Assembly: GCA_002007465.1 (NCBI GenBank)
Contig: LNAC01000109.1
Coordinates: 172,037-236,036 of the forward strand
DNA from: Ailurus styani
Taxonomy: Eukaryota; Chordata; Mammalia; Carnivora; Ailuridae
Length of the DNA: 64,000 bases
Reading direction: 5' to 3'
In this document: positions 23,571-33,750 of the stretch, in pieces
How the letters are laid out: each line of letters starts with the position of its first letter
Numbering within the stretch: position 1 is the stretch's first letter
The notes under the pieces: model-generated
Databases searched by the model: none
The model's input: the letters and a program-made list of their open reading frames with translations, nothing else
What the model was told of the DNA's origin: nothing
Translations under genes and position numbers: made by a program

Positions 23571-23682
23571 TTATTTATTTTTTATTCTTTGCCCCAGGCA
23601 TACAGGTCTGTGAATCATCCAGCTTACATCTTTCACAGCATTTACCAAAGCACAAACCCTCCCCAATGTCCATAACCCATCC

Positions 23683-23820
23683 ACCCTATCCCTACCCTCC
23701 CACCCCCCAGTAACCCTCAGTTTGTTTTATGAGATTAGAAGTCTCTTATGGTTTGTCTCCTTCCCCATCCCATCTTGTTTCATTATTTTTCCCTCCCTAC
23801 CCCCCACAACCCCCCACCCT
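23683..23820 (-). promoter_or_regulatory. L1 3'UTR G-rich tracts (potential G-quadruplexes)
   Basis: On the minus strand there are two clusters of G runs: the complement of 'accctatccctaccctccca' continuing with a C6 run (23685-23708), and of 'ccctccctaccccccacaac' continuing with a C6 run (23791-23820). Four or more G runs are closely spaced in each. G-rich 3'UTR tracts are a known feature of mammalian L1; a role in retrotransposition has been proposed. The same tracts occur in the truncated copy at 48873-49206. Confidence 0.7.
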
Positions 23821-23834
23821 GACTCTCAAGTTCC

Positions 23835-26800
23835 TCATATCAGAGAAATCATGTGATAATTATCTTTCTCTGATTGACTTATTTCGCTCAGCATAATACC
23901 CTCCAGTTCCATCCATGTCGTTGCGAATGGCAAGATTTCGTTTCTTTTGATAGCTGCATAATATTCCATTGTATATATATACCACATCTTCTTTATCCAT
24001 TCATCTGTTGATGGACATCTAGGTTCTTTCCATAGTTTGGCTATTGTGGACATTGCTGCTATAAACATTCGGGTGCACGTGCCCCTGAGGAACACTACCT
24101 TTGTGTCTTTAGGATAAATACCCAGTAGTGCGATTGCTGGGTCGTAGGGTAGCTCCATTTTCAACTTTTTGAGGAATCTCCATACTGTTTTCCAGAGTGG
24201 CTGCACCAGTTTGCATTCCCACCAACAGTGTAGGAGGGTTCCCCTTTCTCCGCAACCTCGCCAACATCTGTCATTTCCTGACTTGTTGATTTTAGCCATT
24301 CTGACTGGTGTAAGGTGGTATCTCGCTGTGGTTTTAATTTGTATTTCTCTGATGCCGAGTGATGTTGAGCACTTTCTCATGTGTCTGTTGGCCATTTGGA
24401 TGTCTTCTTTGGAGAAATGTCTGTTCATGTCTTCTGCCCATTTCTTGACTGGGTTATTTGTTTTATGGGTGTTGAGTTTGAGAAGCTCTTTATAGATTTT
24501 GGATACTAGCCCTTTATCTGATATGTCATTTGCAAATATCTTCTCCCATTCTGTCAGTTGTCTTTTGGTTTTGTTGACTGTTTCCTTTGCTGTGCAAAAG
24601 CTTTTAATCTTGATGAAGTCCCAATAGTTCATTTTTGCCCTTGCTTCCCTTGCCTTTGGTGAGGTTCCTAGGAAGAAGTTGCTGCGGTTGAGGTCGAAGA
24701 GGTTGCTGCCTGTGTTCTCCTCGAGGATTTTGATGGATTCCTTTCTCACATTGAGGTCTTTTATCCATTTTGAGTCTATTTTTGTGTGTGGTGTCAGGAA
24801 ATGATCCAGTTTCATTTTTCTGCATGTGGCTGACCAGTTTTCCCAACACCATTTGTTGAAGAGACTGTCTTTTTCCCACTGGACATTCTTTCCTGCTTTG
24901 TCGAAGATTAGTTGACCATAGAGTTGAGGGTCCATTTTTGGGTTCTCTATTCTGTTCCACTGGTCTATGTGTCTGTTTTTGTGCCAGTACCATACTGTCT
25001 TGATGATGACGGCTTTGTAATAGAGCTTGAAATCTGGAATTGTGATGCCGCCAACTTTGCTTTTTTTTTTCAACATTCCTTTGGCTATTCGGGGTCTTTT
25101 CTGGTTCCATATAAATTTTAGGATTATTTGTTCCATTTCTTTGAAGTAAATTGCTGGTATTTTGATGGGGATTGCATTAAATGTGTAGATTGCTCTAGGT
25201 AGCATAGACATTTTCACAATATTTATTCTACCCATCCATGAGCATGGAATGTTTTTCCACTTCTTTGTGTCTTCCTCAATTTCTTTCATGAGTACTTTAT
25301 AGTTTTCTGAATACAGATTCTTTGCCTCTTTGGTTAGGTTTATTCCTAGGTATCTTATGGTTTTGGGTGCAATTGTAAATGGGATTGACTCTTTAATTTC
25401 TCTTTCTTCTGTTTTGTTGTTGGTATATAGAAATGCAACTGATTTCTGTGCATTGATTTTATATCCTGACACTTGACTGAATTCCTGTATGAGTGCTAGC
25501 AGTTTTGGAGTGGAGTCCTTTGGGTTTTCCACATAAAGTATCATATCATCTGCAAAGAGTGAGAGTTTGACCTCTTCCTTGCCGATTTGGATGCCTTTTA
25601 TTTCTTTTTGTTGTCTGATTGCTGAGGCTAGGACTTCTAGTACTATGTTGAATAGCAGTGGTGATAGTGGACAGCCTTGCCGTGTTCCTGACTTTAGGGG
25701 AAAAGCTCTCAGTTTTTCTCCATTGAGAATGATATTCGCTGTGGGTTTTTCGTAGATGGCTTTGATGATATTGAGGTATGTACCCTCTATGCCTACACTA
25801 TGAAGAGTTTTGATTAAGAAAGGGTGCTGTACTTTGTCAAATGCTTTTTCAGCATCTATTGAGAGGATCATATGGTTCTTGTTCTTTCTTTTATTAATGT
25901 CTTGTATCACATTGATTGATTTGCGAATGTTAAACCAACCTTGCATCCCAGGAATAAATCCCACTTGGTCGTGGTGAATAATCCTTTTTATGTGCTGCTG
26001 GATCCTATTGGCTAGTATTTTGTTGAGGATTTTTGCATCCGTATTCATCAAAGATATTGGTCTGTAATTCTCCTTCTTGATGGGGTCTTTGCCTGGTTTG
26101 GGGATCAAGGTAATGCTGGCCTCATAAAAGGAGTTTGGAAGTTTTCCTTCCAATTCTATTTTTTGGAACAGTTTCAGGAGAATAGGTATTAATTCTTCTT
26201 TAAATGTTTGGTAGAATTCCCCTGGGAAGCCGTCTGGCCCTGGGCTCTTGTTCGTTGGGAGATTTTTGATGACTGCTTCAATCTCCTTACTGGTGATGGG
26301 TCTATTCAGGTCTTCAGTTTCTTCCTGGTTCAGTTTTGGTAGTTTATATTTCTCTAAGAATGCATCCATTTCTTCCAGATTGTCAAATTTGCTGGTGTAG
26401 AGTTGCTCATAATATGTTCTTAGAATTGTTTGTATTTCTTTGGTGTTGGTTGTGATCTCTCCTCTTTCATTCATGATTTTATTAATTTGAGTCCTTTCTC
26501 TTTTCTTTTGGATAAGTCTGGCCAGGGGTTTATCAATCTTATTAATTCTTTCAAAGAACCAGCTCCTAGTTTCATTGATTTGTTCCACTGTTCTTTTGGT
26601 TTCTATTTCATTGATTTCTGCTCTGATCTTTATGATTTCTCTTCTCCTGTTGGGTGTAGGCTTTCTTTGCTGTTCTTTCTCTAGCTTTTGTAGGTGTAGA
26701 GTTAGGTTGTGTACTTGAGACCTTTCTTGTTTCTTGAGAAAGGCTTGTATTGCTATATACTTTCCTCTTAGGACTGCTTTTGCTGTATCCCAAAGATTTT

Positions 26801-27650
26801 GAACAGTTGTGTTTTCATTTTCATTTGTTTCCATGAATTTTTTTAATTCTTCTTTAATTTCCTGGTTGACCCATTCATTCTTGAGTAGGGTGTTCTTCAG
26901 CCTCCATGTATTTGAGGTCTTTCCAACTTTCCTTTTGTGGTTGAGTTCTAGTTTCAGAGCATTATGGTCTGAAAATATGCAGGGAATGATCCCAATCTTT
27001 TGGTACCTGTTGAGACCTGATTTGTGACCCAGAATATGGTCTATTCTGGAGAATGTTCCATGTGCACTGGAGAAGAATGTGTATTCTGTTGTTTTGGGAT
27101 GGAATGTTCTGAATATATCTGTGATGTCCAACTGGTCCAGGGTGTCATTTAAAGCCTTTATTTCCTTGTTGATCTTTTGCTTTGATGATCTGTCCATTTC
27201 AGTAAGGGGGGTGTTCAAGTCCCCTACTAATATTGTATTCTTGTCAATGTGTTTCTTTGATTTTGTTATTAATTGGTTTATATAATTGGCTGCTCCCATG
27301 TTAGGGGCATAGATATTTATGATTGTTAGATCTTCTTGTTGGACAGATCCTTTTAGTATGATATAGTGTCCTTCTTCATCTCTTATGATATTCTTTGCCT
27401 TAAAGTCTAGTTTATCTGATATAAGGATTGCCACTCCAGCTTTCTTTTGCTGTCCATTGGCATGGTAAATTGTTTTCCATCCCCTCACTTTAAATCTGGA
27501 GGTGTCTTTGCGTGTAAGATGAGTTTCTTGTAGACAGCATATCGATGGGTCTTGTTTTTTTATCCATTCTGATACCCTGTGTCTTTTAGTTGGGGCATTT
27601 AGTCCATTTACATTCAGAGTAACTATTGAGAGATATACATTTAGAGCCAT
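23835..27650 (-). CDS. L1 ORF2p: endonuclease-reverse transcriptase, intact
   Basis: 1271 residues, against 1275 in human L1, uninterrupted. ORF2p nicks target DNA and copies its own RNA there (target-primed reverse transcription). The apurinic endonuclease-like domain occupies about 1-235, with N13, E42 ('QETHL'), D144 and N146 ('GDLN'), D204 ('SRIDH') and H229 ('SDHN'), each one less than the human number. The reverse transcriptase spans about 460-770, with D599 ('SIDAEKAFD') and the catalytic 'FADD' at 699-702. The C-terminal Cys/His cluster is C1129, C1133, H1141, C1146. The start chosen is the ATG giving '[10 protein letters not shown]', matching where mammalian ORF2 begins. It follows ORF1 after 79 bp and is presumably translated by reinitiation, as in other L1s. 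Catalytic residues checked here are all present. Confidence 0.97.
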   Translation of the reverse strand: MALNVYLSIVTLNVNGLNAPTKRHRVSEWIKKQDPSICCLQETHLTRKDTSRFKVRGWKTIYHANGQQKKAGVAILISDKLDFKAKNIIRDEEGHYIILKGSVQQEDLTIINIYAPNMGAANYINQLITKSKKHIDKNTILVGDLNTPLTEMDRSSKQKINKEIKALNDTLDQLDITDIFRTFHPKTTEYTFFSSAHGTFSRIDHILGHKSGLNRYQKIGIIPCIFSDHNALKLELNHKRKVGKTSNTWRLKNTLLKNEWVNQEIKEELKKFMETNENENTTVQNLWDTAKAVLRGKYIAIQAFLKKQERSQVHNLTLHLQKLEKEQQRKPTPNRRREIIKIRAEINEIETKRTVEQINETRSWFFERINKIDKPLARLIQKKRERTQINKIMNERGEITTNTKEIQTILRTYYEQLYTSKFDNLEEMDAFLEKYKLPKLNQEETEDLNRPITSKEIEAVIKNLPTNKSPGPDGFPGEFYQTFKEELIPILLKLFQKIELEGKLPNSFYEASITLIPKPGKDPIKKENYRPISLMNTDAKILNKILANRIQQHIKRIIHHDQVGFIPGMQGWFNIRKSINVIQDINKRKNKNHMILSIDAEKAFDKVQHPFLIKTLHSVGIEGTYLNIIKAIYEKPTANIILNGEKLRAFPLKSGTRQGCPLSPLLFNIVLEVLASAIRQQKEIKGIQIGKEEVKLSLFADDMILYVENPKDSTPKLLALIQEFSQVSGYKINAQKSVAFLYTNNKTEEREIKESIPFTIAPKTIRYLGINLTKEAKNLYSENYKVLMKEIEEDTKKWKNIPCSWMGRINIVKMSMLPRAIYTFNAIPIKIPAIYFKEMEQIILKFIWNQKRPRIAKGMLKKKSKVGGITIPDFKLYYKAVIIKTVWYWHKNRHIDQWNRIENPKMDPQLYGQLIFDKAGKNVQWEKDSLFNKWCWENWSATCRKMKLDHFLTPHTKIDSKWIKDLNVRKESIKILEENTGSNLFDLNRSNFFLGTSPKAREARAKMNYWDFIKIKSFCTAKETVNKTKRQLTEWEKIFANDISDKGLVSKIYKELLKLNTHKTNNPVKKWAEDMNRHFSKEDIQMANRHMRKCSTSLGIREIQIKTTARYHLTPVRMAKINKSGNDRCWRGCGERGTLLHCWWECKLVQPLWKTVWRFLKKLKMELPYDPAIALLGIYPKDTKVVFLRGTCTRMFIAAMSTIAKLWKEPRCPSTDEWIKKMWYIYTMEYYAAIKRNEILPFATTWMELEGIMLSEISQSEKDNYHMISLI

Positions 27651-27729
27651 TGTATTGCCTGTAAGGTGACTGTTACTGTATATTGTGTTTCTTCCTTTCT
27701 GGTCTATGTTTCTTTTAGGTTCTCTTTGC

Positions 27730-28647
27730 TTAGAGGACCCCTTTCAATATTTCCTGTAGGGCTGGCTTGGTGTTTGCAAATTCCTTGAGTTTTTGTTTGT
27801 CCTGGAAGATTTTTATCTCTCCTTCTATTTTCAGTGAGAGCCTAGCTGGATATAGTATTCTTGGCTGCAGATTTTTCTCATTTAGTGCTCTGAATACATC
27901 ATGCCAGCTCTTTCTGGCCTGCCAGGTCTCTGTGGATAGGTCTGCTGACAATCTAATATTTCTACCATTGTATGTTATAGACCTCTTGTCCCGAGCTGCT
28001 TTCAGGATTTTCTCTTTGTCACTAAGACTTGTAAGTTTTACTATTAGATGACGGGGTGTGGACCTATTTTTATTAATTTTGGGGGGGCTTCTCTGTGCCT
28101 CCTGGATTTTGATGCTTGTTCCCTTTGCCAGATTAGGGAAATTCTGTATTAAGATCTGCTCCAATATACCTTCTGGCCCTCTCTCAATCTCGTCCTCTTC
28201 TGGGATCCCAATTATTCTAATATTGTTTCGTCTTATGGCATCACTTATCTCTCGAATTCTCTCCTCATGGTCCAGTAGTTGTTTGTCTCTCTTTTCATCC
28301 TCTTCTTTTTTCTCTGACATTTTGTCTTCTAAATCACTAATTCTATCTTCTGCTTCATTTATCCTAGCAGTAAGAGCCTCCATTTTCAATTGCACCTCAT
28401 TAATAGCTTTTTTGATTTCAGCTTGGTTAGATTTTAGTTCTTTTATTTCTCCAGAAAGGTCTTTTATTTCTTTAGAGACAGCTTCTCTATTTTCTTCCAT
28501 TTTTTTTTCAAGCCCAGCCAGCACCTTAAGAATCGTCATTCTGAACTCTAGTTCTGTCATATTACTAATGTCCGCATTGATTAGGTCCCTAGCCGTCATT
28601 ACTGGCTCTTGTTCTTTTTTTTGTGTTGATTTTTTCCGCCTTGTCAT
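27730..28647 (-). CDS. L1 ORF1p: RNA-binding chaperone, intact
   Basis: 305 residues from the start 'MTRRKKSTQ'; the frame is open 12 codons further upstream, but the basic start matches the usual L1 ORF1 N-terminus and the homologous start in the decayed copy at 792. ORF1p trimerises, coats L1 RNA and acts as a nucleic-acid chaperone in the ribonucleoprotein. Heptad-rich coiled coil about 40-130, RRM from about 131 with '[11 protein letters not shown]' at 141-151, then the basic C-terminal domain ('KILKAARDK', 'YPARLSLK') to 305. It is slightly shorter than human ORF1p (338), mainly in the N-terminal region. No stop or frameshift. Confidence 0.96.
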   Translation of the reverse strand: MTRRKKSTQKKEQEPVMTARDLINADISNMTELEFRMTILKVLAGLEKKMEENREAVSKEIKDLSGEIKELKSNQAEIKKAINEVQLKMEALTARINEAEDRISDLEDKMSEKKEEDEKRDKQLLDHEERIREISDAIRRNNIRIIGIPEEDEIERGPEGILEQILIQNFPNLAKGTSIKIQEAQRSPPKINKNRSTPRHLIVKLTSLSDKEKILKAARDKRSITYNGRNIRLSADLSTETWQARKSWHDVFRALNEKNLQPRILYPARLSLKIEGEIKIFQDKQKLKEFANTKPALQEILKGVL

Positions 28648-30193
28648 TTTATGCAGATAAGAATAGATGGATGAGAGAACCAAATACTAAAGGGTAGCAA
28701 TGACCCCAGAGAAATATACACTAACCTCCTCAGAAGAGACCTGGAACTGGGGAGAAAAGAAAGAGGGGAAAAAAACAAAAACAAAAACAAAAAACCCAAA
28801 AAANNNNNNNNNNNNNNNNNNNNNNNNNNNNNNNNNNNNNNNNNNNNNNNNNNNNNNNNNNNNNNNNNNNNNNNNNNNNNNNNNNNNNNNNNNNNNNNNN
28901 NNNNNNNNNNNNNNNNNNNNNNNNNNNNNNNNNNNNNNNNNNNNNACAAAAAATAAGGTTAAAAACAATGAAGGGATAAAATATGATTATAACAATGCAA
29001 ATTTAAAAAAGATTAAAAAGTCTTGATAAGATATAAGAGTTAAGAACGTTAAAATAGGAAAAGGGAAAAAATTTAAAAGAAAAAAGTAAGAAAAAAATTC
29101 AAAGAAAAAAAGTTCAATGAATTTAACTTTGAACGACTGAAGAATCATGGGGAAAAAGCTGTGAATTCCCTGCATTGCTTTCTCTTAGCTCCGTAGTTCC
29201 ACAATTCTTAGCAATCTTGAACTTGACTTTGGATAGGTTTTTCCCCCCCCTGGTCTTCTGGGGAAGGGGCCTGTTGCTGTGATTCTCAAGTGTCTCTGCC
29301 TGAGGAGGATTCCCACCCTCCTCGCCATGAGCCAGGCTAAGTCATCAGCTCAGGTTTGCTCTCGGGAGCTTTTGTTCCCTGAATGCTTTCCGTACCTCGT
29401 TGGAGGACTGGACTGAAAATGGCTGCTCCCGGTCTCCAACCCGGAGTAGCCGAGAGCCTGGGGCCTCAGTCCTCAGCGCACCTCAGAGAAAAGCAGTACC
29501 TCCCGTCTCCTGGTCTCCGGCCGCGCTCCAAGCTCACCCGGCCTGTGACCGAGTGTCTCTGTCTCTGGCGCGGCCCCGTTTAGAATCTCCGAACCCGGCA
29601 GATCCTGCAGCCGCTCCCGCACCGCTGCTCCAGGAGGAGGAAGGTGAGTCTCTCCGGGTCTGCCGCCCGTGGGGTCCCCGCTCACAGATCAGTGGCCCGG
29701 CTGCACTTCAGATCACAGCCCAAGGTAACCCCGAGCTGAGAGACACCTCAGCTCAGCTCCGTCTCTCCCGCTGGCTTCTCTCTGAGACCTGGGAGCTCGG
29801 TCGCACTCAGAGACCCCTGGTCTTTTTGTGTCCCCGTGGGTCCTGAGACCACACTGTCCCTGCAGGGGCTTCACCCCCCGCTTGGCCTCTAGGGCGACGT
29901 CCCTCAGCAGAGCCGACTTCTAACAGTTCCGAGTCTGTGCTCCGCTGCTCGCTCCCTTGCCGGCAGCCGGCCCTCCCCCCGGGTCTATCTTCCCGTCACC
30001 TCAGATTCACTTCTCCGCTCGTCCTACCTTCCAGAAAGTGGTCGATTTTCTGTTCCTGGAATTGCTGCTCTTCTTCTCTTCGATCTCAGGTAGAATTTGT
30101 AGGTGTTCAGAATAGTTTGATAGCTCTCTGGGTGAATTCCTGGGACCTGATGATAATAGGTCTCCTACTCCTCCACCATCTTCCCATCTATCC
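28648..30193 (-). promoter_or_regulatory. L1 5'UTR / internal promoter, CpG-rich
   Basis: 1546 bp between the element's 5' end and ORF1. The distal half (about 29330-29970) is strongly CpG-rich against an AT-rich background, like an L1 internal promoter that is normally methylated. The extreme 5' end has a YY1-type core (minus-strand 'aagatgg', 30176-30182). The proximal part is A-rich and contains the N gap. Antisense open frames occur (for example 148 codons at 29400-29846 on the plus strand), but their frames are not kept in the other copy. Confidence 0.8.
28804..28945. other. Assembly gap of 142 N inside the L1 5'UTR
   Basis: The flanks ('aaaaacaaaaaacccaaaaaa' type on the left, 'acaaaaaataaggtt' on the right) align with about 941 and 1128 in the other L1, where roughly 190 bp of A/C-rich sequence and a TATCTA-type microsatellite lie between. 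The missing sequence is therefore probably that tandem repeat. Open frames crossing the N run are artefacts. Confidence 0.9.
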
Positions 30194-30208
30194 GAATACA
30201 TCTTTTAT

Positions 30209-30262
30209 ATATACATCTCTCCTCTTAGTTCTCTATCTAGAGGATCCTGGCTAATACAATCA
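30209..30262 (+). repeat. Ancient LTR-like repeat, right end
   Basis: Resumes directly after the second copy of the L1 target duplication with 'atatacatctctcctcttag' and ends 'ggatcctggctaatacaat'. Joined to 23220-23570 it restores the usual order of this repeat type. Confidence 0.5.
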
Positions 30263-30734
30263 CTGACCTGCTAGGTGAAGCCAATGCCTACAAATCCCTC
30301 CCAAGGAAACCAGTGGGATCTCGGGCTTAGAGTCTCCATGTCACAATTGGTATGGAAGACCACCTCCTGGTGGAAGGGGATCATCACAGATTGTGGAGTT
30401 CTCAAGAAGAGAGTTCATCCCCCAAATACATCCCAGGTGGGGTCCTGGGATGACATACCTCACCAGGTAAAGTCTGGTGGAGAGAGTGCCTTGTACTTTC
30501 TTTCCTAGGCTTAGGATAAAAGAACAAATGAATGGAGGTTTTCAAAAACACCATCAAGATTTTTCTTTTTATTGGAAATCTCCACACACAAGTTGCTCCA
30601 CACTGAAGGGCTCTAGATTTGCAGAGCAAATTTAAGGAGTCAGGCATCAGTAATAAATGCCTTTTCTGCCCATCTGTGAGCAATCAGGCCAAACATACTG
30701 ATACCAGCCTTTTGGGGGATTATTTTTGATACTG
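30263..30734. other. No gene; unassigned sequence
   Basis: Mixed composition; a 93-codon minus-strand open frame (30402-30683) matches nothing I recognise. Confidence 0.5.
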
Positions 30735-31220
30735 GAAGAGTGGTAGAGAGACTGCTGAGTTATCCAACACTTGGAAATAACGTCAAAAAGAAGGTGATGT
30801 GTCCTTTCAATGTCCTACAGGAGCACAGACCCACACACATTTAGAGGGGTTTATCTTGTTCGATTTATTGCTTAATATTGATTACAGTTTAGATTTAGTG
30901 AAGTTACATGTTAACTTTTATAGATTTTTGTCCAGTGGAGATACAAATGATTTCTGTCCAACAGAACAGATAACTCCGAAGTTTATAGCTTGTCGCCCTC
31001 ATGGATGTTAAAGGGTTTGTGTCTAGTCCAGAAATTTTATCCTAATAGCTGTTTAATTAATTGCCCATAAAGACTTGGTTCCTTAAATGCTATTTGAACC
31101 AGTCTCAACATCGCACTTGTTCCCTCAGTAATTAATGAGTAGAATAAAATCTTTGACAAGTGTTCATTTTATATTTGCATGAGTTATGATTTTAAAATTT
31201 TGAAAATTATACTTTAACAT
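30735..31220 (+). repeat. Unassigned dispersed repeat, copy 2 (pairs with 16590-17050)
   Basis: Same order of landmarks as copy 1, from 'tactggaagagtggtagaga' through 'ttgtccagtggagatacaaa' to 'ttcattttatatttgcatga'. I estimate about 70% identity by eye with small indels. This copy lacks neighbours in common with copy 1, which favours a dispersed repeat over a segmental duplication. Confidence 0.6.
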
Positions 31221-31404
31221 AAATAAAGATCTGTCTTTTCCTTCTTTGTGATCTCAGAAACAAGGGAATGGATCCAAATGTGAGTGTAACTGAATTGATG
31301 TAATTTCAGGAAAAAGCACAGAAATTTAAAGCAGGTAGATTTTGCCACAGTCATTGTATGGGTTTGGCTAAGCTTTTTGGTAATATGTATTAAAAAATCA
31401 TTCA

Positions 31405-31600
31405 GGGGTATCTTGGTGGCTCAGTCAGTTAAGTGTCTGACTTTGGCTCAGGTCATGATCTTAGGGTCCTGGGATTGAGCCCTGTGTTGGGCTTCATGCT
31501 CAGTGGGGATTCTGCTTGAGGTTTTTTCTCTCCCTCTCCCTCTGTCCCTTCCTCCACTCCTGTTCTCTCTCTCTCTCTCAAATAAAATCTTAAAAAAAAA
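31405..31600 (+). mobile_element. CAN SINE, first of two at one target site
   Basis: 'ggggtatcttggtggctcag', 'aggtcatgatcttagggtcc', CT-rich part, 'aaataaaatcttaaaaaaaa'. Flanked by 'aaaaaatcattcagg' at 31392-31406 and again at 31596-31610. Confidence 0.94.
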
Positions 31601-31608
31601 ATCATTCA

Positions 31609-31780
31609 GGGGCACTTGGGTGGCTCAGTTGGTTAAGTGTCCAACTCTTGATCTCAGTTCTGGTCTTGATCTCAGGGTTGTGAGATCAAGCCCTGTGTTG
31701 GACTCCACACTGAGTGTGGCACTTACTTACATAGTAACAATAATAATAATAATTTTAAAAATAAGATTAAAAAATAAAAA
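31609..31780 (+). mobile_element. CAN SINE, second of two at one target site
   Basis: 'ggggcacttgggtggctcag', 'ttgatctcagggttgtgaga', short 3' part with '(aat)n' tail. It follows the shared 'atcattcagg' and is in turn followed by 'aaaaaatcattta' at 31779-31791, a third, partial copy of the target. It has a different internal sequence from the first SINE, so it is not a simple duplication of it. Confidence 0.92.
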
Positions 31781-31790
31781 AATCATTTAT

Positions 31791-32504
31791 AGACTACCTT
31801 CATAAACCACCTAGAGGTCTCAAAATGAGATACTACTAATCCTAGATGAAGCTTAGTGTTTTTTGGCTGGACATGATATGCAAACTTTTGTTTGACACCA
31901 AGATGTGAAATGATCCATAGTGAATCCTAAAAATATCTGTTGAGTAAGTGTCAACACAGAATCAGTGTCTTCTAGAAGTCAAGAGTTCGTGGTCTCCCAG
32001 TCTTTATAATTGGACCCCTTCGCCTTTCTACTCACCTATTCCAGAACTGAATTGGTCATACCCTCTGGACATGTTCTGTCGTTAGCCTGGCTTGTCACAT
32101 GGGGCCCATTTCTCTGTCCTTGCATCATCTTTGACTGATTCCAATTCACTCCTTGTCTCCAGGCCAGACCTTACAGCACACAGCCCGTCATTCTGACTGC
32201 ATTGTGTAGGAACACACAAGTGCCTGCAAATCCAGGAGAGCTTAGCATATTATTTGTTGATTAGGATCATGTAGTGGAGGCAGAGTGAGGACAGCTGGGC
32301 TCAGATTCTCCTCCAGTTTGCAAAAATCACCAAATCGACTTCAGTCCTACCCGTTCCATTCTTAATATAGGAAAATAAAGTGACACCACTTAACTGTGGA
32401 GTTGAGAGCTCTTGAATGCACGGTCTTTAGAGAAACTTCAGGTTAAAATCCAGTCGCTTTGGGGGAACAAATTAAATTGCATTCAAATGCTCAACAGGAA
32501 GCCT
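31791..32504. other. No gene; unassigned sequence
   Basis: Unique-looking mixed sequence without a repeat signature I can name. Confidence 0.5.
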
Positions 32505-33260
32505 ACCAGGGGTTAGGAGGAGGCTGTTACAGGCACGCAGGAGGTAGGGGGTAGTGGTTTGGACCAGGCTTGCAGCCGAAGAGCGTGGTTAAAATAATGG
32601 TGGTCAGGTTCGATAATATATATTTTGGAGGTACAGCTGAAAGAACTTGTTGATGACCTTGATGCGGGGTGTAAGAGAAGGAAAGGAATCCAGATGATGT
32701 CTAGTTCTGTGGCCTGAGCAACTGGTGACACACAATGGCAGTGCCCTTTAGTGACATGGGTTGGTGGGAGCACAGGGATGTAAGCAGACAGAAAACATGT
32801 TTCTGTTTAGGATATGTCCATTCAGGATACCATTGAGACACCCACATGGAAGCATTAGGACAACTGGAGCTCAGAGGCTAGGTCTAGATGGGGAGAGAAA
32901 TGTGAGTTGTACACCCATTCGAAGCTGTGGGAAGAAACATTACGCCCTAAGGAAAATGTGTTGGTAGGAAGAGAAGTGTGTGGGAATAGGGCCTTGGGGA
33001 TGTTCTACCTGTAGGAGTCTGAGAAAGGAGGAGGGCCTGGCAAAGGAAGATGAGAAGGAGTGACTTCTAAAATAGTAGGGAAACCAGGAAAAAGTGGCAT
33101 CCCAACGCCTAGAGTGGAAAATATTTCAAGGAGTGGTGTTCAGCAGTGTCAGATGCTATTGAGAGTTGAGGGATAGAATGAAGAGAGAGAATTGACCATT
33201 CACTTGGGCTTTGGCCTGACGTAGGTCATTGGTGACCTTGCTAAGAATCCTATCATTGTT
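32505..33260 (+). repeat. Ancient mammal-wide interspersed repeat, long copy, family not assigned
   Basis: Phrases in order: 'aggaggctgttacaggcacg', 'tggcctgagcaactggtgac', 'atgtccattcaggataccat', 'aactggagctcagaggctag', 'cagtgtcagatgctattgag', 'gagaattgaccattcacttg', 'taggtcattggtgaccttgc'. This order is that of a very common old mammalian repeat I recognise but cannot name safely. The segment at 3430-3665 looks like an upstream part of the same family. Confidence 0.6.
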
Positions 33261-33344
33261 CTGAGATAGGGAGGCAAGCTGAATTCATACAGAGTGGTTA
33301 ATAACACAGATTTTTTGGAATTGGCTGGAAGACAGTAATAACTA

Positions 33345-33580
33345 CCATCACTTATGACTTGGTATGTCCCAGGTGTTTTATGAAAATTACCTCATCCTAT
33401 CCTCTAAACAACTCTGGGAGGCTGACAGGGCCGTCAGACTCACTTTGTTGATGAAGAAATAGAAATGAAAGTATTTCAATGAATTAGGATCACACTCCCT
33501 CAGGGGCAAAGCCAGGATCCACACAGAAGCTATTCGACTGCAGAACCATACCTTGACCATCTTGATGCACTGCTTCTTAC
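33345..33580 (-). mobile_element. MIR SINE
   Basis: 'ttacctcatcctatcctcta', 'tttgttgatgaagaaataga' and 'aaagccaggatccacacaga' are the MIR core and tRNA-related part in reverse. Confidence 0.72.
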
Positions 33581-33584
33581 AGCG

Positions 33585-33750
33585 AGTCTGAAGTCCAGCT
33601 GTCCTACTGGCCAGCCATGTAATTTTGGGTGGGACTCAACTTCTCTAAGACTCAATTTCCTACATTTTTGGTAGAATGGATTGTCTTACAGGTAGAGAGG
33701 ATTTGTGAGCATTAATTGAGTTGTTATATGCAAAGCCTGACACACTGTTA
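33585..33750 (+). mobile_element. MIR SINE
   Basis: 'gagtctgaagtccagctgtc', 'gactcaacttctctaagact', 'caatttcctacatttttggt' and 'gagcattaattgagttgtta' follow MIR in forward order, directly after the reverse MIR. Confidence 0.7.

Larger units (their letters stand above)
23571..30193 (-). mobile_element. Full-length LINE-1 with open ORF1 and ORF2 and target-site duplication
   Basis: About 6.6 kb including a 142-N gap. On the minus strand the order is 5'UTR (30193-28648), ORF1 (28647-27730), a 79-bp spacer, ORF2 (27650-23835), a 264-bp 3'UTR and an A-rich '(aaat)n' tail. The host sequence 'gaatacatcttttat' is duplicated exactly at 23556-23570 and 30194-30208. On the element's strand the site reads near 'tat/aaaag', close to the L1 endonuclease preference 'tt/aaaa'. 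Perfect duplication, full length and two open frames indicate a young insertion. Whether it can still move depends on the unseen gap and on functional tests. Confidence 0.97.

Noticed and set aside
24604..25110. 168-codon minus-strand frame inside ORF2
   Set aside because: It is an alternative frame of the L1 ORF2 coding region with no independent support.
24169..28660. Plus-strand open frames of 60-200 codons across 24.1-28.7 kb
   Set aside because: They are antisense shadows of the intact L1 ORF1 and ORF2.
28644..29026. Open frames crossing the N block (both strands)
   Set aside because: They are created by translating N as unknown residues; there is no sequence evidence.
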